Assembly: GCF_009830105.1 (NCBI RefSeq)
Contig: NZ_WURB01000007.1
Location: 124,001 to 188,000, forward strand
Reading direction: 5' to 3'
Length of the DNA stretch: 64,000 nucleotides
DNA from: Microvirga makkahensis
Lineage (GTDB): Bacteria > Pseudomonadota > Alphaproteobacteria > Rhizobiales > Beijerinckiaceae
Shown here piece after piece: positions 18,708-27,231 of this stretch (position 1 is the first letter of the stretch; each line of letters begins with the position of its first letter). The notes below the pieces were generated by a model. The model was given only the letters and a program-made list of their open reading frames with translations, was not told the origin of the DNA and ran no database searches. Both the position numbers and the translations under genes were made by a program.

Positions 18708-19472
18708 ATGAGCAGGACGAAGCCCAAATTAAGAGAAGCGCCAAGTCAGAAGGGCGCCGAAGCCGCTCCGCAAATCGGATGGCAACCATTGAAGCCCCGA
18801 ACGCTCGTCGACATGGTTATTGATGAGATCGTTGCCGCCGCTGCATCGAGCCGCATTCTTCCCGGGGACAGGATCGTCGAAGCCGAGCTCGCGCAGGGTC
18901 TCGGCATCAGCCGAGTCCCCGTGCGGGAGGCGCTGCGGATCCTCGAAAGCCAGGGTCTCGTCGTCAACGAGCCCTATAAGGGGATCCGCCTGCGCACAGT
19001 TACGCAGGAGCGGATCGACCATCTGATCGAAGCGCGGGTCGCCTTGGAAACGGCTGCAGCGACGCGGGCCATCATGGCGGGGCGCAACGGCAAGCAGGAA
19101 GTGCGACTCCTGCATCACCATATCAGCGAGCTCGAGCTGATGGGAGCGCGTGGAGATGCATATGGGCTTGCAAACGCCGACACCGCCTTCCATCGAGCCT
19201 TGTGCCAGTTCAGCGGGAACGAAGTGATCTGCGATCTCTGGGAGATGCTGTCCCGGCAGCTCACCATCATTGTTGGCCTGTCGACCCTCGGGAAGAACAT
19301 GGCCGATATCGTCCAAGAGCACCGGACCCTTGTGCGCGTTTTCGAGGCCGGTGACCTGAAGGCGATGACCAAGGCTCTCGACGATCACATTAACATCCAG
19401 ACCCACGCTGTCGATTTCATCGGCCTCATTGCCCGACGGCGAGCGGAGCGGGCATCGGCCCACAAGAGTTGA
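18708..19472 (+). CDS. GntR-family transcriptional regulator (FCD domain)
   Basis: A 254-aa one-component regulator. The winged-helix DNA-binding region is at about residues 30-95, with DRIVEAELAQGLGISRVPVR and ALRILESQGLV, and the all-helical FCD ligand-binding domain follows, with Arg 108-ALETAAATRAI, NADTAFHRALCQFSGN and the metal-binding EHRTLV and DDHINI positions. These proteins bind organic acids and usually repress the catabolic operon next door. Ribosome site is weak. The next gene is an enolase-superfamily enzyme 46 bases downstream, likely cotranscribed. Confidence 0.9.
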   Translation: MSRTKPKLREAPSQKGAEAAPQIGWQPLKPRTLVDMVIDEIVAAAASSRILPGDRIVEAELAQGLGISRVPVREALRILESQGLVVNEPYKGIRLRTVTQERIDHLIEARVALETAAATRAIMAGRNGKQEVRLLHHHISELELMGARGDAYGLANADTAFHRALCQFSGNEVICDLWEMLSRQLTIIVGLSTLGKNMADIVQEHRTLVRVFEAGDLKAMTKALDDHINIQTHAVDFIGLIARRRAERASAHKS

Positions 19473-19517
19473 CCCCTCTTCTGGTTTCCCCTCTCCCTTC
19501 AAAACAAGGTACTCCAC

Positions 19518-20708
19518 ATGCCAGAGACAGCGCCCGGTCACACTCGATACGCGACGGCGATTCCGCCCATCAGGATACGGTCGATCGAGGCAGCTCCCCT
19601 TTTTGGCGAGAGTCCGAAAGGGGGATGGTCGGCAGAGATCAAGCCGGAGGACTCGATTCATGCGATCATCGCCGTGCATACGGATGCCGGCATCACGGGA
19701 TTCGGCAGCGCATTCACCGACGGTCGGCTCGTCCAGGCCGGGCTGAAGGTTCTCGAGCCGCTCTATGCAGGGGAAAATGCGCTTGAACCCGAGCGCGTCA
19801 CCGAGAAACTTCATCAGAACACCTTCTGGATGGGGAGGGGTGGAACGCTCACCCACGCCATCAGCGGCATCGACATCGCTCTATGGGACATCTTGGGCAA
19901 GGCTACCGGAATGCCGGTCGGTCGCTTGCTTGGCGGTACCTATCGGCGCCGGGTTCAGCCCTATTGCTCTCTTCTCATGGAGGAGCCAGCCCGGATGGGC
20001 GATGTCATCGCCGAGTACCGCGACAAAGGCTTCCGCGCGTTCAAGATCGGCTGGGGACCATTCGGGCGGGCGTTGGATGCAAGGCTTGATGAAGCGATCG
20101 TTCAGTCCGCACGCGAAGCGGCCGGACACGACAACAAGCTGCTCGTGGATGCGGGCGCGAGTGACGCATACTGGCCGCATGGGCTCAAGTGGGCCATGCG
20201 GACCGCCGAGATGCTGAAAGACTACAACGTCGGCTGGTTCGAGGAGGCGCTCAAGCCTGATGCACTCGATGACTTCTGCCACCTCCGGCGAGTCAGCCCG
20301 GTTCCCATCGCTGGAGGCGAAGTTCTCACCCGGCGCCAAGCCTTCATTCCATGGCTGTCCCGTGGCGCCTTCGATATCGTTCAGCCGGATGTCACCAAAG
20401 TCGGAGGCATCAGCGAGCAGCGGCGGATCGCCTGGATGGCAGCCGAATTCGGCGTCAAGTATATCGGCCACGGCTGGAATACCGCGCTTGGGGTCGCTGC
20501 CGATCTGCAGATGGCATCGGCCTTCCCGGATGTGGACCTCGTGGAATTCATCGGCGGAAGCCCTTATGTCGACGGCATTCTCGTGAGGCCCTTCGAGCTT
20601 GATGACGAAGGCTATCTGTCAATTCCTGAACGGCCTGGCCTGGGCGTGGAGATCGATCGCGACAAAATCCGGAAATTCGTTCCGGATCCGTCACCGTTGT
20701 TTCTCTGA
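19518..20708 (+). CDS. Enolase-superfamily enzyme (mandelate racemase/muconate lactonizing type), second copy
   Basis: A 396-aa barrel enzyme. A capping domain (IRIRSIEAAPLF, then HAIIAVHTDAGITGFGSAFTD) precedes a barrel with Lys in FRAFKIGWGPFGR, Asp in LLVDAGASDAYW, Glu in WFEEALKPD, Glu in PIAGGEV, Asp in IVQPDVTKVGGI and His in YIGHGWNT. The Lys-x-Gly-Trp-Gly and PGLGVEID stretches are shared with the first copy at 9082, but the two are clearly diverged. AAGG precedes the ATG. It is downstream of gntR and so probably belongs to the same regulon; its exact reaction (dehydratase, racemase or cycloisomerase) is not decidable here. Confidence 0.82.
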   Translation: MPETAPGHTRYATAIPPIRIRSIEAAPLFGESPKGGWSAEIKPEDSIHAIIAVHTDAGITGFGSAFTDGRLVQAGLKVLEPLYAGENALEPERVTEKLHQNTFWMGRGGTLTHAISGIDIALWDILGKATGMPVGRLLGGTYRRRVQPYCSLLMEEPARMGDVIAEYRDKGFRAFKIGWGPFGRALDARLDEAIVQSAREAAGHDNKLLVDAGASDAYWPHGLKWAMRTAEMLKDYNVGWFEEALKPDALDDFCHLRRVSPVPIAGGEVLTRRQAFIPWLSRGAFDIVQPDVTKVGGISEQRRIAWMAAEFGVKYIGHGWNTALGVAADLQMASAFPDVDLVEFIGGSPYVDGILVRPFELDDEGYLSIPERPGLGVEIDRDKIRKFVPDPSPLFL

Positions 20709-21303
20709 ATATACGAAGAGCGATCCTGAGACAAAGGAAGCGATCTCGAAAGGCTTAGGCCGGATGCTCTGAATGCGGAGGAATCTCGGCGTCTCACCAT
20801 CAGGCGCCGATTCGATCTCAGTGTCCCGCCAAAGGGAGCACCGGCTCATGCCGGAATGCCGTCAAGGACGGACAGCTTCTTGTGTAACAGGCTCGCTCTG
20901 GATGCATCGGCGGGGTGAAGCTGGAGCACGCGCCTCACCAAATTCGAGCCAATTGTGCTAACCTCTCCCATGGGCGCCCCCCGCAAGCGGTGCCGTTCAA
21001 CACCTCCCCTGTGGCACGAAGGGGCTGAGAGGCGTCGACCTTATCTGCACCCCCACAGAGTTGTCTGTCTCCTCAACAGGCCACGAGGTAGAGCGGTGCC
21101 CGTGGTATGAGCGGACCCTCCTCTCGATCTCGGGTACGTAGGAGCGCTGCACTCAACGGGAGATCGTAGACAGGTCGACCTCGATACTACGCTCCCGCAC
21201 ATCATCTCAGCCAACTCAAGCTAGTTGATTACGTGGTTGAAGTAGCAGCGCACGCACAGCAGGGTGATATCGACCGGAAAACGGCGACGCTTGAACGGTA
21301 ATG
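20709..21303. other. Intergenic stretch between convergent genes, no supported gene
   Basis: About 600 bases between the second enolase-superfamily gene and the convergent TRAP dctM-like gene. Short frames show no domain, and I could not find a clear terminator or repeat. Confidence 0.35.
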
Positions 21304-22608
21304 TCATCCATTCATGAAACTCGGAAGGACGAGAACGATCGATGGGAAAACCGCAATGAGCACGAGCAGCACCATCAGAACGAGGAAATACGGTATCGCC
21401 GCTCTGGTGACCGCGATGATGTTCTTTCCTGTGATGCTTTGCAGGACGAACAGGTTGAACCCGACGGGCGGAGTAATCTGAGCGGCTTCGATCAGGATGA
21501 CGATAAAGATCCCGAACCAGATCAGATCAATGCCTGCGCTCTGCACCATGGGCAGCATGACCGAGGACGTCAGCACGATGATGGATATGCCCTCGAGGAA
21601 GCACCCCAGAACCAATACGAATGCGGCCAGGACCGTCAACAGCACGTAGGGCGACAGCTGCATCGAGTCCACCCAGGTCGCCAGCGTCCTGGGGATGTCG
21701 ACGAATGCGACGGCAATCGACAGACAGGCCGCGCAGCCGATGATGAACGAGATCATGCACGACGTCCGCACCGCCGTCAGCAGGCTGTCCATGAAGCTCG
21801 CCCAGGTCAGCGTCCGGCTGAACACAGCGAGGATCAGGGCGCCCACCACACCGAAGGTCGCGGCCTCCGTCGGCGTCGCAATGCCCCCATAGATCGACCC
21901 GACGACCGCTCCGATCAGCAGCGCCACAGGGATGAGGCTTCGGGACTTGTTGATCCGCTCGAGCAGGCCGACCCGCGGCTCCGGCGGAGGCAGCTTCCCC
22001 TTGTTCAGGAGGCTCCAGGCGGCGGTGTAGCCCATGAACAGCATGATCAGCACAATCCCGGGCAGAACGCCCGCGATGAAGAGCCGCCCGATCGACTGTT
22101 CCGCGGTCACCCCGTAAACGATCATGACGATTGAGGGCGGAATGAGCAGCCCCAGGGTTCCGGATCCTGCAAGCGTGCCGATCGTCATATGCGGCGGGTA
22201 TCCGCGCCGGGTCAGTTCAGGCACGCTCATGCGGCCGATCGTGGCGCAGGTTACCGCCGACGAGCCTGCGACGGCCGCCATGATGCCGCAGCCGATGATG
22301 TTCACGTGGAGCAATCCGCCCGGGAGGCGGGACAGCCAAGGCGACAATCCGCGAAACATATCCGACGACAGGTTCGTCCGGAACAGGATCTCCCCCATCC
22401 AGACGAAAAGAGGAAGCGACGTCAATGCCCATCCCCAGCTGGAATCCCACAGCGTCGACGCGATGAGAGACCCCATCGGGGCGGCCGTGAAGAACTCCAT
22501 CAAGGCCATGCCGACGATCAGGAGAGCGACCGAGACCCAGACGCCGGAGGCCAGCAGCCCGATTGTCAGTGCGATGAGGACGATAGAGGCTAGGAGTGTC
22601 TGATCCAT
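21304..22608 (-). CDS. TRAP transporter large membrane subunit, DctM-like
   Basis: A 434-aa, roughly twelve-helix ion-coupled subunit of a TRAP transporter. Typical features: MAAVAGSSAVTCATIGRMSVPELTRRGYP, GTLAGSGTLGLLIPPSIVMIVYG and the repeated GGIATPTEAATFGVVGAL/ITPPVGFNLFVLQ. ATG 22608 has GAGGAA seven bases before it and lies 11 bases after the small-subunit stop; the longer frame would overlap that gene. TRAP systems use a Na+ or proton gradient to take up carboxylates such as C4-diacids, sugar acids, keto acids or ectoine. Confidence 0.92.
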   Translation of the reverse strand: MDQTLLASIVLIALTIGLLASGVWVSVALLIVGMALMEFFTAAPMGSLIASTLWDSSWGWALTSLPLFVWMGEILFRTNLSSDMFRGLSPWLSRLPGGLLHVNIIGCGIMAAVAGSSAVTCATIGRMSVPELTRRGYPPHMTIGTLAGSGTLGLLIPPSIVMIVYGVTAEQSIGRLFIAGVLPGIVLIMLFMGYTAAWSLLNKGKLPPPEPRVGLLERINKSRSLIPVALLIGAVVGSIYGGIATPTEAATFGVVGALILAVFSRTLTWASFMDSLLTAVRTSCMISFIIGCAACLSIAVAFVDIPRTLATWVDSMQLSPYVLLTVLAAFVLVLGCFLEGISIIVLTSSVMLPMVQSAGIDLIWFGIFIVILIEAAQITPPVGFNLFVLQSITGKNIIAVTRAAIPYFLVLMVLLVLIAVFPSIVLVLPSFMNG

Positions 22609-22618
22609 TGATTGTTCC

Positions 22619-23143
22619 TCAGGCGACGGGTCGGTCGTCTTGATCCAGATCGTGGTCATGGTCATAGCGGGGCTTGCGTCCGCCGATGATCCAGAACAGT
22701 TCGTCGAGCAAGGCGACTGCGAAAAGGGTCACGCCGAACGCCACACCGGCCTGAGGGATCCAGAAGGGCATCGCCAGCAAGCCGGGGCTGACGTCATTGA
22801 ACTCGTGCGACTGAATGGCCAGCAGGATCACGTTCCATGCCAAGTAGCACACGGCCAAAGCCGCGATCAGACAGTTAAAGATCTCCAGAAACCGCCTGGT
22901 GCCCCCGGACAGCCGCTCGATCACGACGGTGATCCGCACGTGCCCGCCATGCCCGAACGTGTGGGCCAAGCCGAAGAAGGTCGCGGCGGCGAGACAGAGT
23001 CCCGCGGCTTCCGTCGCATCGATGGTGACGCCCCTCATGCGCCCGATGATCTGAGCGAGGATGGAAATCGCGATTCCTATCAGAAAAATCGCGGCGGCAT
23101 AGCCGCTGTACAGATACAGCCTGTTCAGGATGGGCCTGATCAT
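22619..23143 (-). CDS. TRAP transporter small membrane subunit, DctQ-like
   Basis: A 174-aa four-helix membrane protein: YSGYAAAIFLIGIAISILAQIIG, TFFGLAHTFGHGGHVRITVV, then two C-terminal helices. The FGxGGHVRI pattern is a hallmark of DctQ. Two ATGs nine bases apart are possible; 23143 sits nine bases after GGAGG whereas 23152 abuts it, so 23143 is preferred. Its acidic/His-rich tail (YDHDHDLDQDD) is unusual and reaches the dctM start. Confidence 0.88.
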   Translation of the reverse strand: MIRPILNRLYLYSGYAAAIFLIGIAISILAQIIGRMRGVTIDATEAAGLCLAAATFFGLAHTFGHGGHVRITVVIERLSGGTRRFLEIFNCLIAALAVCYLAWNVILLAIQSHEFNDVSPGLLAMPFWIPQAGVAFGVTLFAVALLDELFWIIGGRKPRYDHDHDLDQDDRPVA

Positions 23144-23189
23144 AAGGGGCATCCTCCTTCAGAGCATGTTTGGCGAAGTGGATCCGGCT

Positions 23190-23210
23190 CGCCGCGTAAG
23201 AAATGCGGCG
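23190..23210 (-). promoter_or_regulatory. Intercistronic hairpin between dctP-like and dctQ-like genes
   Basis: Inverted repeat CGCCGC-(9 nt)-GCGGCG in the 126-base gap between the binding-protein stop and the small-subunit start. No U-run. Likely mRNA-stabilising or attenuating so that the periplasmic protein is made in excess. Confidence 0.4.
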
Positions 23211-23269
23211 AACCGAGGAGGAGCGATGTGTCCAAGAGAAATCAGCTCTCGCGATTCACGGCTGAAAGC

Positions 23270-24262
23270 CTATTGCTTCAGAGCAGCCTGGTACTGCTCA
23301 TAGACGGCTCTCTCTTCGGGCGTGGCATCCTTGAGCCACTCCTGAACCATCTCCTTGCCGATCTCGTCGATCCGGTCGAGAACATCCTTGGGTGCCTGGG
23401 CGATCGTCATGCCATGATCCCTCAGAACCTGCTCACGCTCGGAGCTGGCCTCCTTGGCCATCCTCCAGCCGCGTTCGGTGGCCGCGGCACCCGCATCCAT
23501 TACGATCTTCCGCACCTCGGCATCGAGCGCACGCATCGCCCGCTCGTTGACGATGATGGCGTTCTTGTTGTGCATCGTGCCCGTATAGGTGAAGTGCTTG
23601 ACATAGTCCCAAACCTGCACGTCGGTTCCGCTCTGCGCGCTGGTCCAGAGCGCTTGGATCATCCCCGTCGCGAATGCCTGCGGCACTTCGGCGAAGGGCA
23701 GGATCAGCGCCTCCATCCCGAGCTTCTCTCCCATGATCTGGGTCTGCTTGGAGTAGATGCGCAGCTTCTGGCCCTTCAGATCCGCCAGCGAGGTCACAGG
23801 CTCCTTCGTGAAGAAGCCCTGCCCAGGCCAAGCCACATAGGTGATGACCCGCATTCCGTTCTTGCCAAAAAGCTTGTCGTAGAAGGGTTTCTGAAACTCC
23901 ATCAGCTTGTACGACTTGTCGAAGTCGGGGACGACGCCAGGGATGTTGTCGAGATTGTACATCGCGGCTTCGTTGCCATAGACGCCCATGCGGATCTCGC
24001 CGATCTGCACCTGGCCCGACTGCACGGCCCTCTTGATCGCGTCGAGCTTGATCAGGCTGTCGTGCGGGCGCAGATCGATCTTCAGCTTCCCGTTGCTCTT
24101 CGTTTCGACTTCCTTGATGAACTCCCGGATGTTCTTGGTGAAGAAGCTGCTCTCCGGGTAGCCCGACGCCATCGTCCAGACCGTCTGGGCATAGGATGCC
24201 GTCGCGGTGACGACACCGGCCACGGAAAGAGCAGCTGCGGCAAGATAGATCTTGAGTGACAT
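23270..24262 (-). CDS. TRAP transporter solute-binding protein, DctP-like
   Basis: Periplasmic 330-aa binding protein. A Sec signal peptide ends at ASYAQ; the mature protein has TVWTMASGYPESSFFTKNIREF. The conserved Arg that binds ligand carboxylates is in the GQKLRIYSKQTQIMGEKLG block, followed by PFAEVPQAFATGMIQALWTS. Cargo is therefore very likely a carboxylate. GAGGG precedes the ATG. First gene of dctPQM; an imperfect palindrome at 24382-24397 is located about 120 bases upstream. KdgD at 31289 suggests a sugar acid, and the hydantoinase genes suggest 5-oxoproline-like acids. Confidence 0.9.
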   Translation of the reverse strand: MSLKIYLAAAALSVAGVVTATASYAQTVWTMASGYPESSFFTKNIREFIKEVETKSNGKLKIDLRPHDSLIKLDAIKRAVQSGQVQIGEIRMGVYGNEAAMYNLDNIPGVVPDFDKSYKLMEFQKPFYDKLFGKNGMRVITYVAWPGQGFFTKEPVTSLADLKGQKLRIYSKQTQIMGEKLGMEALILPFAEVPQAFATGMIQALWTSAQSGTDVQVWDYVKHFTYTGTMHNKNAIIVNERAMRALDAEVRKIVMDAGAAATERGWRMAKEASSEREQVLRDHGMTIAQAPKDVLDRIDEIGKEMVQEWLKDATPEERAVYEQYQAALKQ

Positions 24263-24381
24263 GATGTTTCCCTCTGTTCTCCGGATTCTCGGACGAGTTC
24301 CGGCAGCGCCGCCACCCTGTCCCGTCTCATTCTATTCAGGATGCTCGCTGCAATGCAGCTGATATGGAAAGCTGTCATCAG

Positions 24382-24397
24382 TTGTCATATATGTCAA
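24382..24397. promoter_or_regulatory. Putative GntR operator in front of the TRAP genes
   Basis: TTGTCATATATGTCAA: a 16-base dyad, symmetric except for one pair (TTGnCATATATGnCAA). It lies 120-135 bases before the dctP-like ATG, downstream of the gntR gene. It shares the ATATGTCA half-site with the palindrome at 25321-25341 upstream of the gntR gene, so the regulator encoded at 24570 is the likely ligand. The 307 bases from 24263 to 24569 hold only this element and the promoter. Confidence 0.55.
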
Positions 24398-24569
24398 CCT
24401 CTGACGCCTCGGCAAAGCCCGCCCGCGAAGCGATCAGATTATCGTGAGCGTACAGGCCGCCAAGACGCCCGGGCGCGCAGGAGCATGACGGGCTTAGGCC
24501 ATGTTCGGCAGCATCCGCCGCGCGATCGCGACGGATCCCACGCTCATCCCTGGTGATGGACAATGCTCG

Positions 24570-25277
24570 TCAGGTGCGCGGATTTTGAGCACGGTAGCGT
24601 TCCAGGCTTCCGGACAGATGGGCGCGCATCGCGTCTCTGGCAGCGTTTGCATCGCGAGCCGTGATCGCTTCCACAATTGCCGCATGCTCCTTCTGGATTG
24701 TCGCGTGGTATTCCTGGTCGGACAGACGCCCCGTCTGAAGGCTGCTCATCCGGATCCTGGGTATGATCTGCGGGCCGATGAAGCTCAGGAACTTCTCGAA
24801 ATAGGGATTGTTGGTCGCCCGGGCGATAGCCATGTGGAACTCGAAATCGCTGCGGCCGCGATCCTGCGCATCGCGGATTTCCTTGGCGACGTCCTTGAAG
24901 CGGGCCCTGATTACCTGAAGCTGCCGCGCGGTACGACGTTCGGCTGCGAGGGCCGCGGCCTCAAGCTCAACACTCAGCCGGAGTTCAAGGATGTAGAGAA
25001 TATCCGTGAGTGCTCCTTCTGATTTCGCATCGAACTCGAAGGGCAGAAGCCTTGTTCTCTCGCTGACGAACACGCCAATGCCCTGCCGCGGGATCACGAG
25101 ACCGTCGGCCCGCAAGGAGGCGATTGCCTCCCTCACAACGGTACGGCTGACACCATATTCCTGGCAGAGCTCCGCCTCCGTCGGGATGCGAGTGCCCGGA
25201 GCGTAGACCTTCGCATCGATCTTCTGCGCCAGTTGCTTCGTCAGTTGCGAAGAAAGGCTCTCTTTTCTGCCCAGCAT
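24570..25277 (-). CDS. GntR-family transcriptional regulator (FadR/FCD type)
   Basis: A 235-aa regulator: winged helix at about residues 10-75 (PGTRIPTEAELCQEYGVSRT, VVREAIASLRADGLVIPRQG) and FCD domain with Arg-rich LELRLSVELEAAALAAERR, SDFEFHMAIARATNNPYFEKF and EHAAIVEAI. Located between the TRAP genes and ridA on the same strand. The palindrome 25321-25341, 44 bases upstream of its ATG, suggests autoregulation; related sites lie in front of dctP and in the hyuA/kdgD divergent region. It is probably a repressor released by a pathway acid. Confidence 0.9.
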   Translation of the reverse strand: MLGRKESLSSQLTKQLAQKIDAKVYAPGTRIPTEAELCQEYGVSRTVVREAIASLRADGLVIPRQGIGVFVSERTRLLPFEFDAKSEGALTDILYILELRLSVELEAAALAAERRTARQLQVIRARFKDVAKEIRDAQDRGRSDFEFHMAIARATNNPYFEKFLSFIGPQIIPRIRMSSLQTGRLSDQEYHATIQKEHAAIVEAITARDANAARDAMRAHLSGSLERYRAQNPRT

Positions 25278-25320
25278 GAGGCCATCCTTATACGAACACG
25301 GCCGAATACACGATGATATG

Positions 25321-25341
25321 CTAATATGTATGACATATTAG
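25321..25341. promoter_or_regulatory. Palindromic operator upstream of the gntR gene
   Basis: Perfect 8-bp inverted repeat CTAATATG-tatga-CATATTAG, 44-64 bases before the gntR ATG. The stretch TAATATGTATGA recurs at 31143-31154 in the hyuA/kdgD region, which ties both loci to one regulator. Confidence 0.65.
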
Positions 25342-25431
25342 TTTTGTTCGCTAGCGCCGGAAGAGAAACGTCCCGACCTCTCCTGGCGGAAGGGCCACCG
25401 GTGCGGGGCCCGGCCGATCATCCGCGACGCC

Positions 25432-25902
25432 TCAGCCTCGCGGATGATCGGCCCACACGACCGCCTCGACCTCGACGGTCATCGCGTGAGGAAGACTTGC
25501 GACGCCGAAGGATGTGCGTGCGTGGCGCCCCGCACCTCCCAGGACGTCGACGAGCAGTTGAGAGCAGCCGTCGATGACCGCGGGGTGCTCGGTGAAACTT
25601 TCCACGGCGTTCACCATTCCGGTGAGTTTGACCACAGCACCTATTCGCCCCAGGTCGCCGAGGGCGGCCTTGGCGGCCGCCAGCAACTGCAGACCGGCAT
25701 CCCGGGCATGCAGTCGCGCCTCCGCAACCGAGACGTCAAGGCCGACCTTGCCGGTGACGAAGCTGCCGTCGACCCGGGCCGGACCACGGCCCGAGAGGAA
25801 CAGGAGGCTTCCGGCCCATCGGAACGGCACATAGGCACCGGCGGAGCGCCGCACAGCCGGCAGCGTGAGGCCCAACTCCCCCAGACGCTCTTCGGGACCC
25901 AT
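25432..25902 (-). CDS. RidA/YjgF family protein
   Basis: A 156-aa member of the YjgF/YER057c/UK114 superfamily, slightly longer than RidA itself and closer to the subgroup with an N-terminal extension (MGPEERLGELGLTLP). Visible features: LLFLSGRGPARVDGSFVTGKVG, VVKLTGMVNAVESFTEHPAVIDG and ARTSFGVASLPHAMTVEVEA, whose Arg is the residue that binds the substrate carboxylate in active RidA. RidA hydrolyses reactive enamine/imine intermediates made by PLP enzymes. Its position just after an aminotransferase gene is consistent with clearing or further deaminating an imine in the pathway. Confidence 0.85.
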   Translation of the reverse strand: MGPEERLGELGLTLPAVRRSAGAYVPFRWAGSLLFLSGRGPARVDGSFVTGKVGLDVSVAEARLHARDAGLQLLAAAKAALGDLGRIGAVVKLTGMVNAVESFTEHPAVIDGCSQLLVDVLGGAGRHARTSFGVASLPHAMTVEVEAVVWADHPRG

Positions 25903-25950
25903 GACGCTATGCCCTCCGGGATGTGTTTCGCCCGCGGGATCCGGAGACGA

Positions 25951-27153
25951 TCAAGTCAGACGAGTAAGCGCGCGGCCGATTCGATCGACCGCCTTCTCAA
26001 GGTTGGTCCGCGACGTCGCGAAGGAAATCCGGAAGCAGGGTTCCGATCCGAAGGCTGCGCCCGGCACGACTGCCACACGGGCCTCCTGGAGAAGATAGGC
26101 CGCGAGCTGAGTGTCGTTCTCAATGGCTGTCCCGTCCGCGGACCGCCCATTGATGAATGCGCTGCACTCCGGAAAGACATAGAAGGCGCCCTCGGGCGCA
26201 CGCAATCTCAGGCCGGAGACGGACCGAAGTCCATCGAGAACTAGATCGCGGCGGGCCTTGTACTCCGCGAGCGCCTCCCGCACGAAATCCTGAGGCCCAG
26301 TCAGAGCGGCTGCGGCTGCGGCTTGCGAGATCGAGCAGGGGTTGGAAGTGCTCTGCGACTGGATCTTCGCCATCACGGAGATCAGCTCTGCCGGACCCGC
26401 GGCAAAGCCGATCCGCCACCCGGTCATGGCATAAGCCTTCGAAACTCCGTTGACCAGCACGACACGGTCCCGGAGTTCCGGGCACGCGCCGAGGAACGAG
26501 CAGAAGGCCGCAGGACCATAGGTGATCTGCTCGTAGATCTCGTCCGACAGCACCAGGACATTGGGGTAGCGCGCCACCACGTCGCCCAGAGCCCGCATCT
26601 CGTCGCGGGTGTAGCCGGCGCCTGAAGGATTGTTCGGCGCGTTCAGCAGCAGCCAGCGGGTCCTGTCGCTGAGGGCGGCATCGAGCTTCTCCGGTGTCAG
26701 CTTGTAATCCTCGTCGTAGCCGCAAGGGAGGAGCTTGAACGTGCCCCCCAGCAGTGTGACCATGTCCGTGTAGGAAACCCAGTAGGGCGTGGGGACGACG
26801 ACTTCGTCTCCAGGCTCGAGCGTTGCCATCAGCGCGTTGAAGATGATCTGCTTGGCTCCGTTGGCCGCCGAGATCTGGTCACGTGAGAAATCGAGATCGT
26901 TCTCGCGCCGGAACTTCTCGACGATGGCATCCTTGAGTTCGGCGGTGCCGTCGGCTGCCGTGTAGTGTGTATCCCCCCGGCGCATCGCGGCGATTGCCGC
27001 GTCGACGATGTGGGCGGGCGTGGCGAAGTCGGGCTCCCCCACGCTCAGATCGACGACATCGACGCCAGATGCCGACAATTGTCTCGCCTTCATCGAAATC
27101 GCCATTGCGGGCGACGCTTTGATCTTCTTTATGAGGTCGGCTTCGTACTTCAT
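25951..27153 (-). CDS. PLP-dependent class I/II aminotransferase, AspC-like
   Basis: A 400-aa fold-type I aminotransferase of the aspartate/prephenate aminotransferase subgroup. Features: SVGEPDFATPAHI (39-49), NAPNNPSGAGYT (171-182), SDEIYEQITYG (203-213) and the PLP Schiff-base Lys 239 in NGVSKAYAMTGWRIGF. It would interconvert an amino acid released by the hydantoinase or peptidase step with its keto acid. It follows hyuB by 78 bases and precedes ridA by 48 bases on the same strand. Ribosome site is weak (CAGG close to ATG). Confidence 0.9.
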   Translation of the reverse strand: MKYEADLIKKIKASPAMAISMKARQLSASGVDVVDLSVGEPDFATPAHIVDAAIAAMRRGDTHYTAADGTAELKDAIVEKFRRENDLDFSRDQISAANGAKQIIFNALMATLEPGDEVVVPTPYWVSYTDMVTLLGGTFKLLPCGYDEDYKLTPEKLDAALSDRTRWLLLNAPNNPSGAGYTRDEMRALGDVVARYPNVLVLSDEIYEQITYGPAAFCSFLGACPELRDRVVLVNGVSKAYAMTGWRIGFAAGPAELISVMAKIQSQSTSNPCSISQAAAAAALTGPQDFVREALAEYKARRDLVLDGLRSVSGLRLRAPEGAFYVFPECSAFINGRSADGTAIENDTQLAAYLLQEARVAVVPGAAFGSEPCFRISFATSRTNLEKAVDRIGRALTRLT

Positions 27154-27231
27154 CCTGCGTGATCCATGGTCGGGCGGATCCGGGGCCGCGGCGGCGATGC
27201 ACGCGATCCCGGATTTCCTGCGCCTGCGCGT

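Noticed and set aside
18729-19856. A 375-aa minus-strand open frame
   Set aside because: Opposite to the GntR regulator, whose winged-helix and FCD motifs are clear.
22640-24259. A 539-aa plus-strand open frame
   Set aside because: It is antisense to the dctQ- and dctP-like genes, rich in His/Arg/Pro/Asp with no domain, and has no ribosome site. GC-rich third positions of the real genes keep this frame open.
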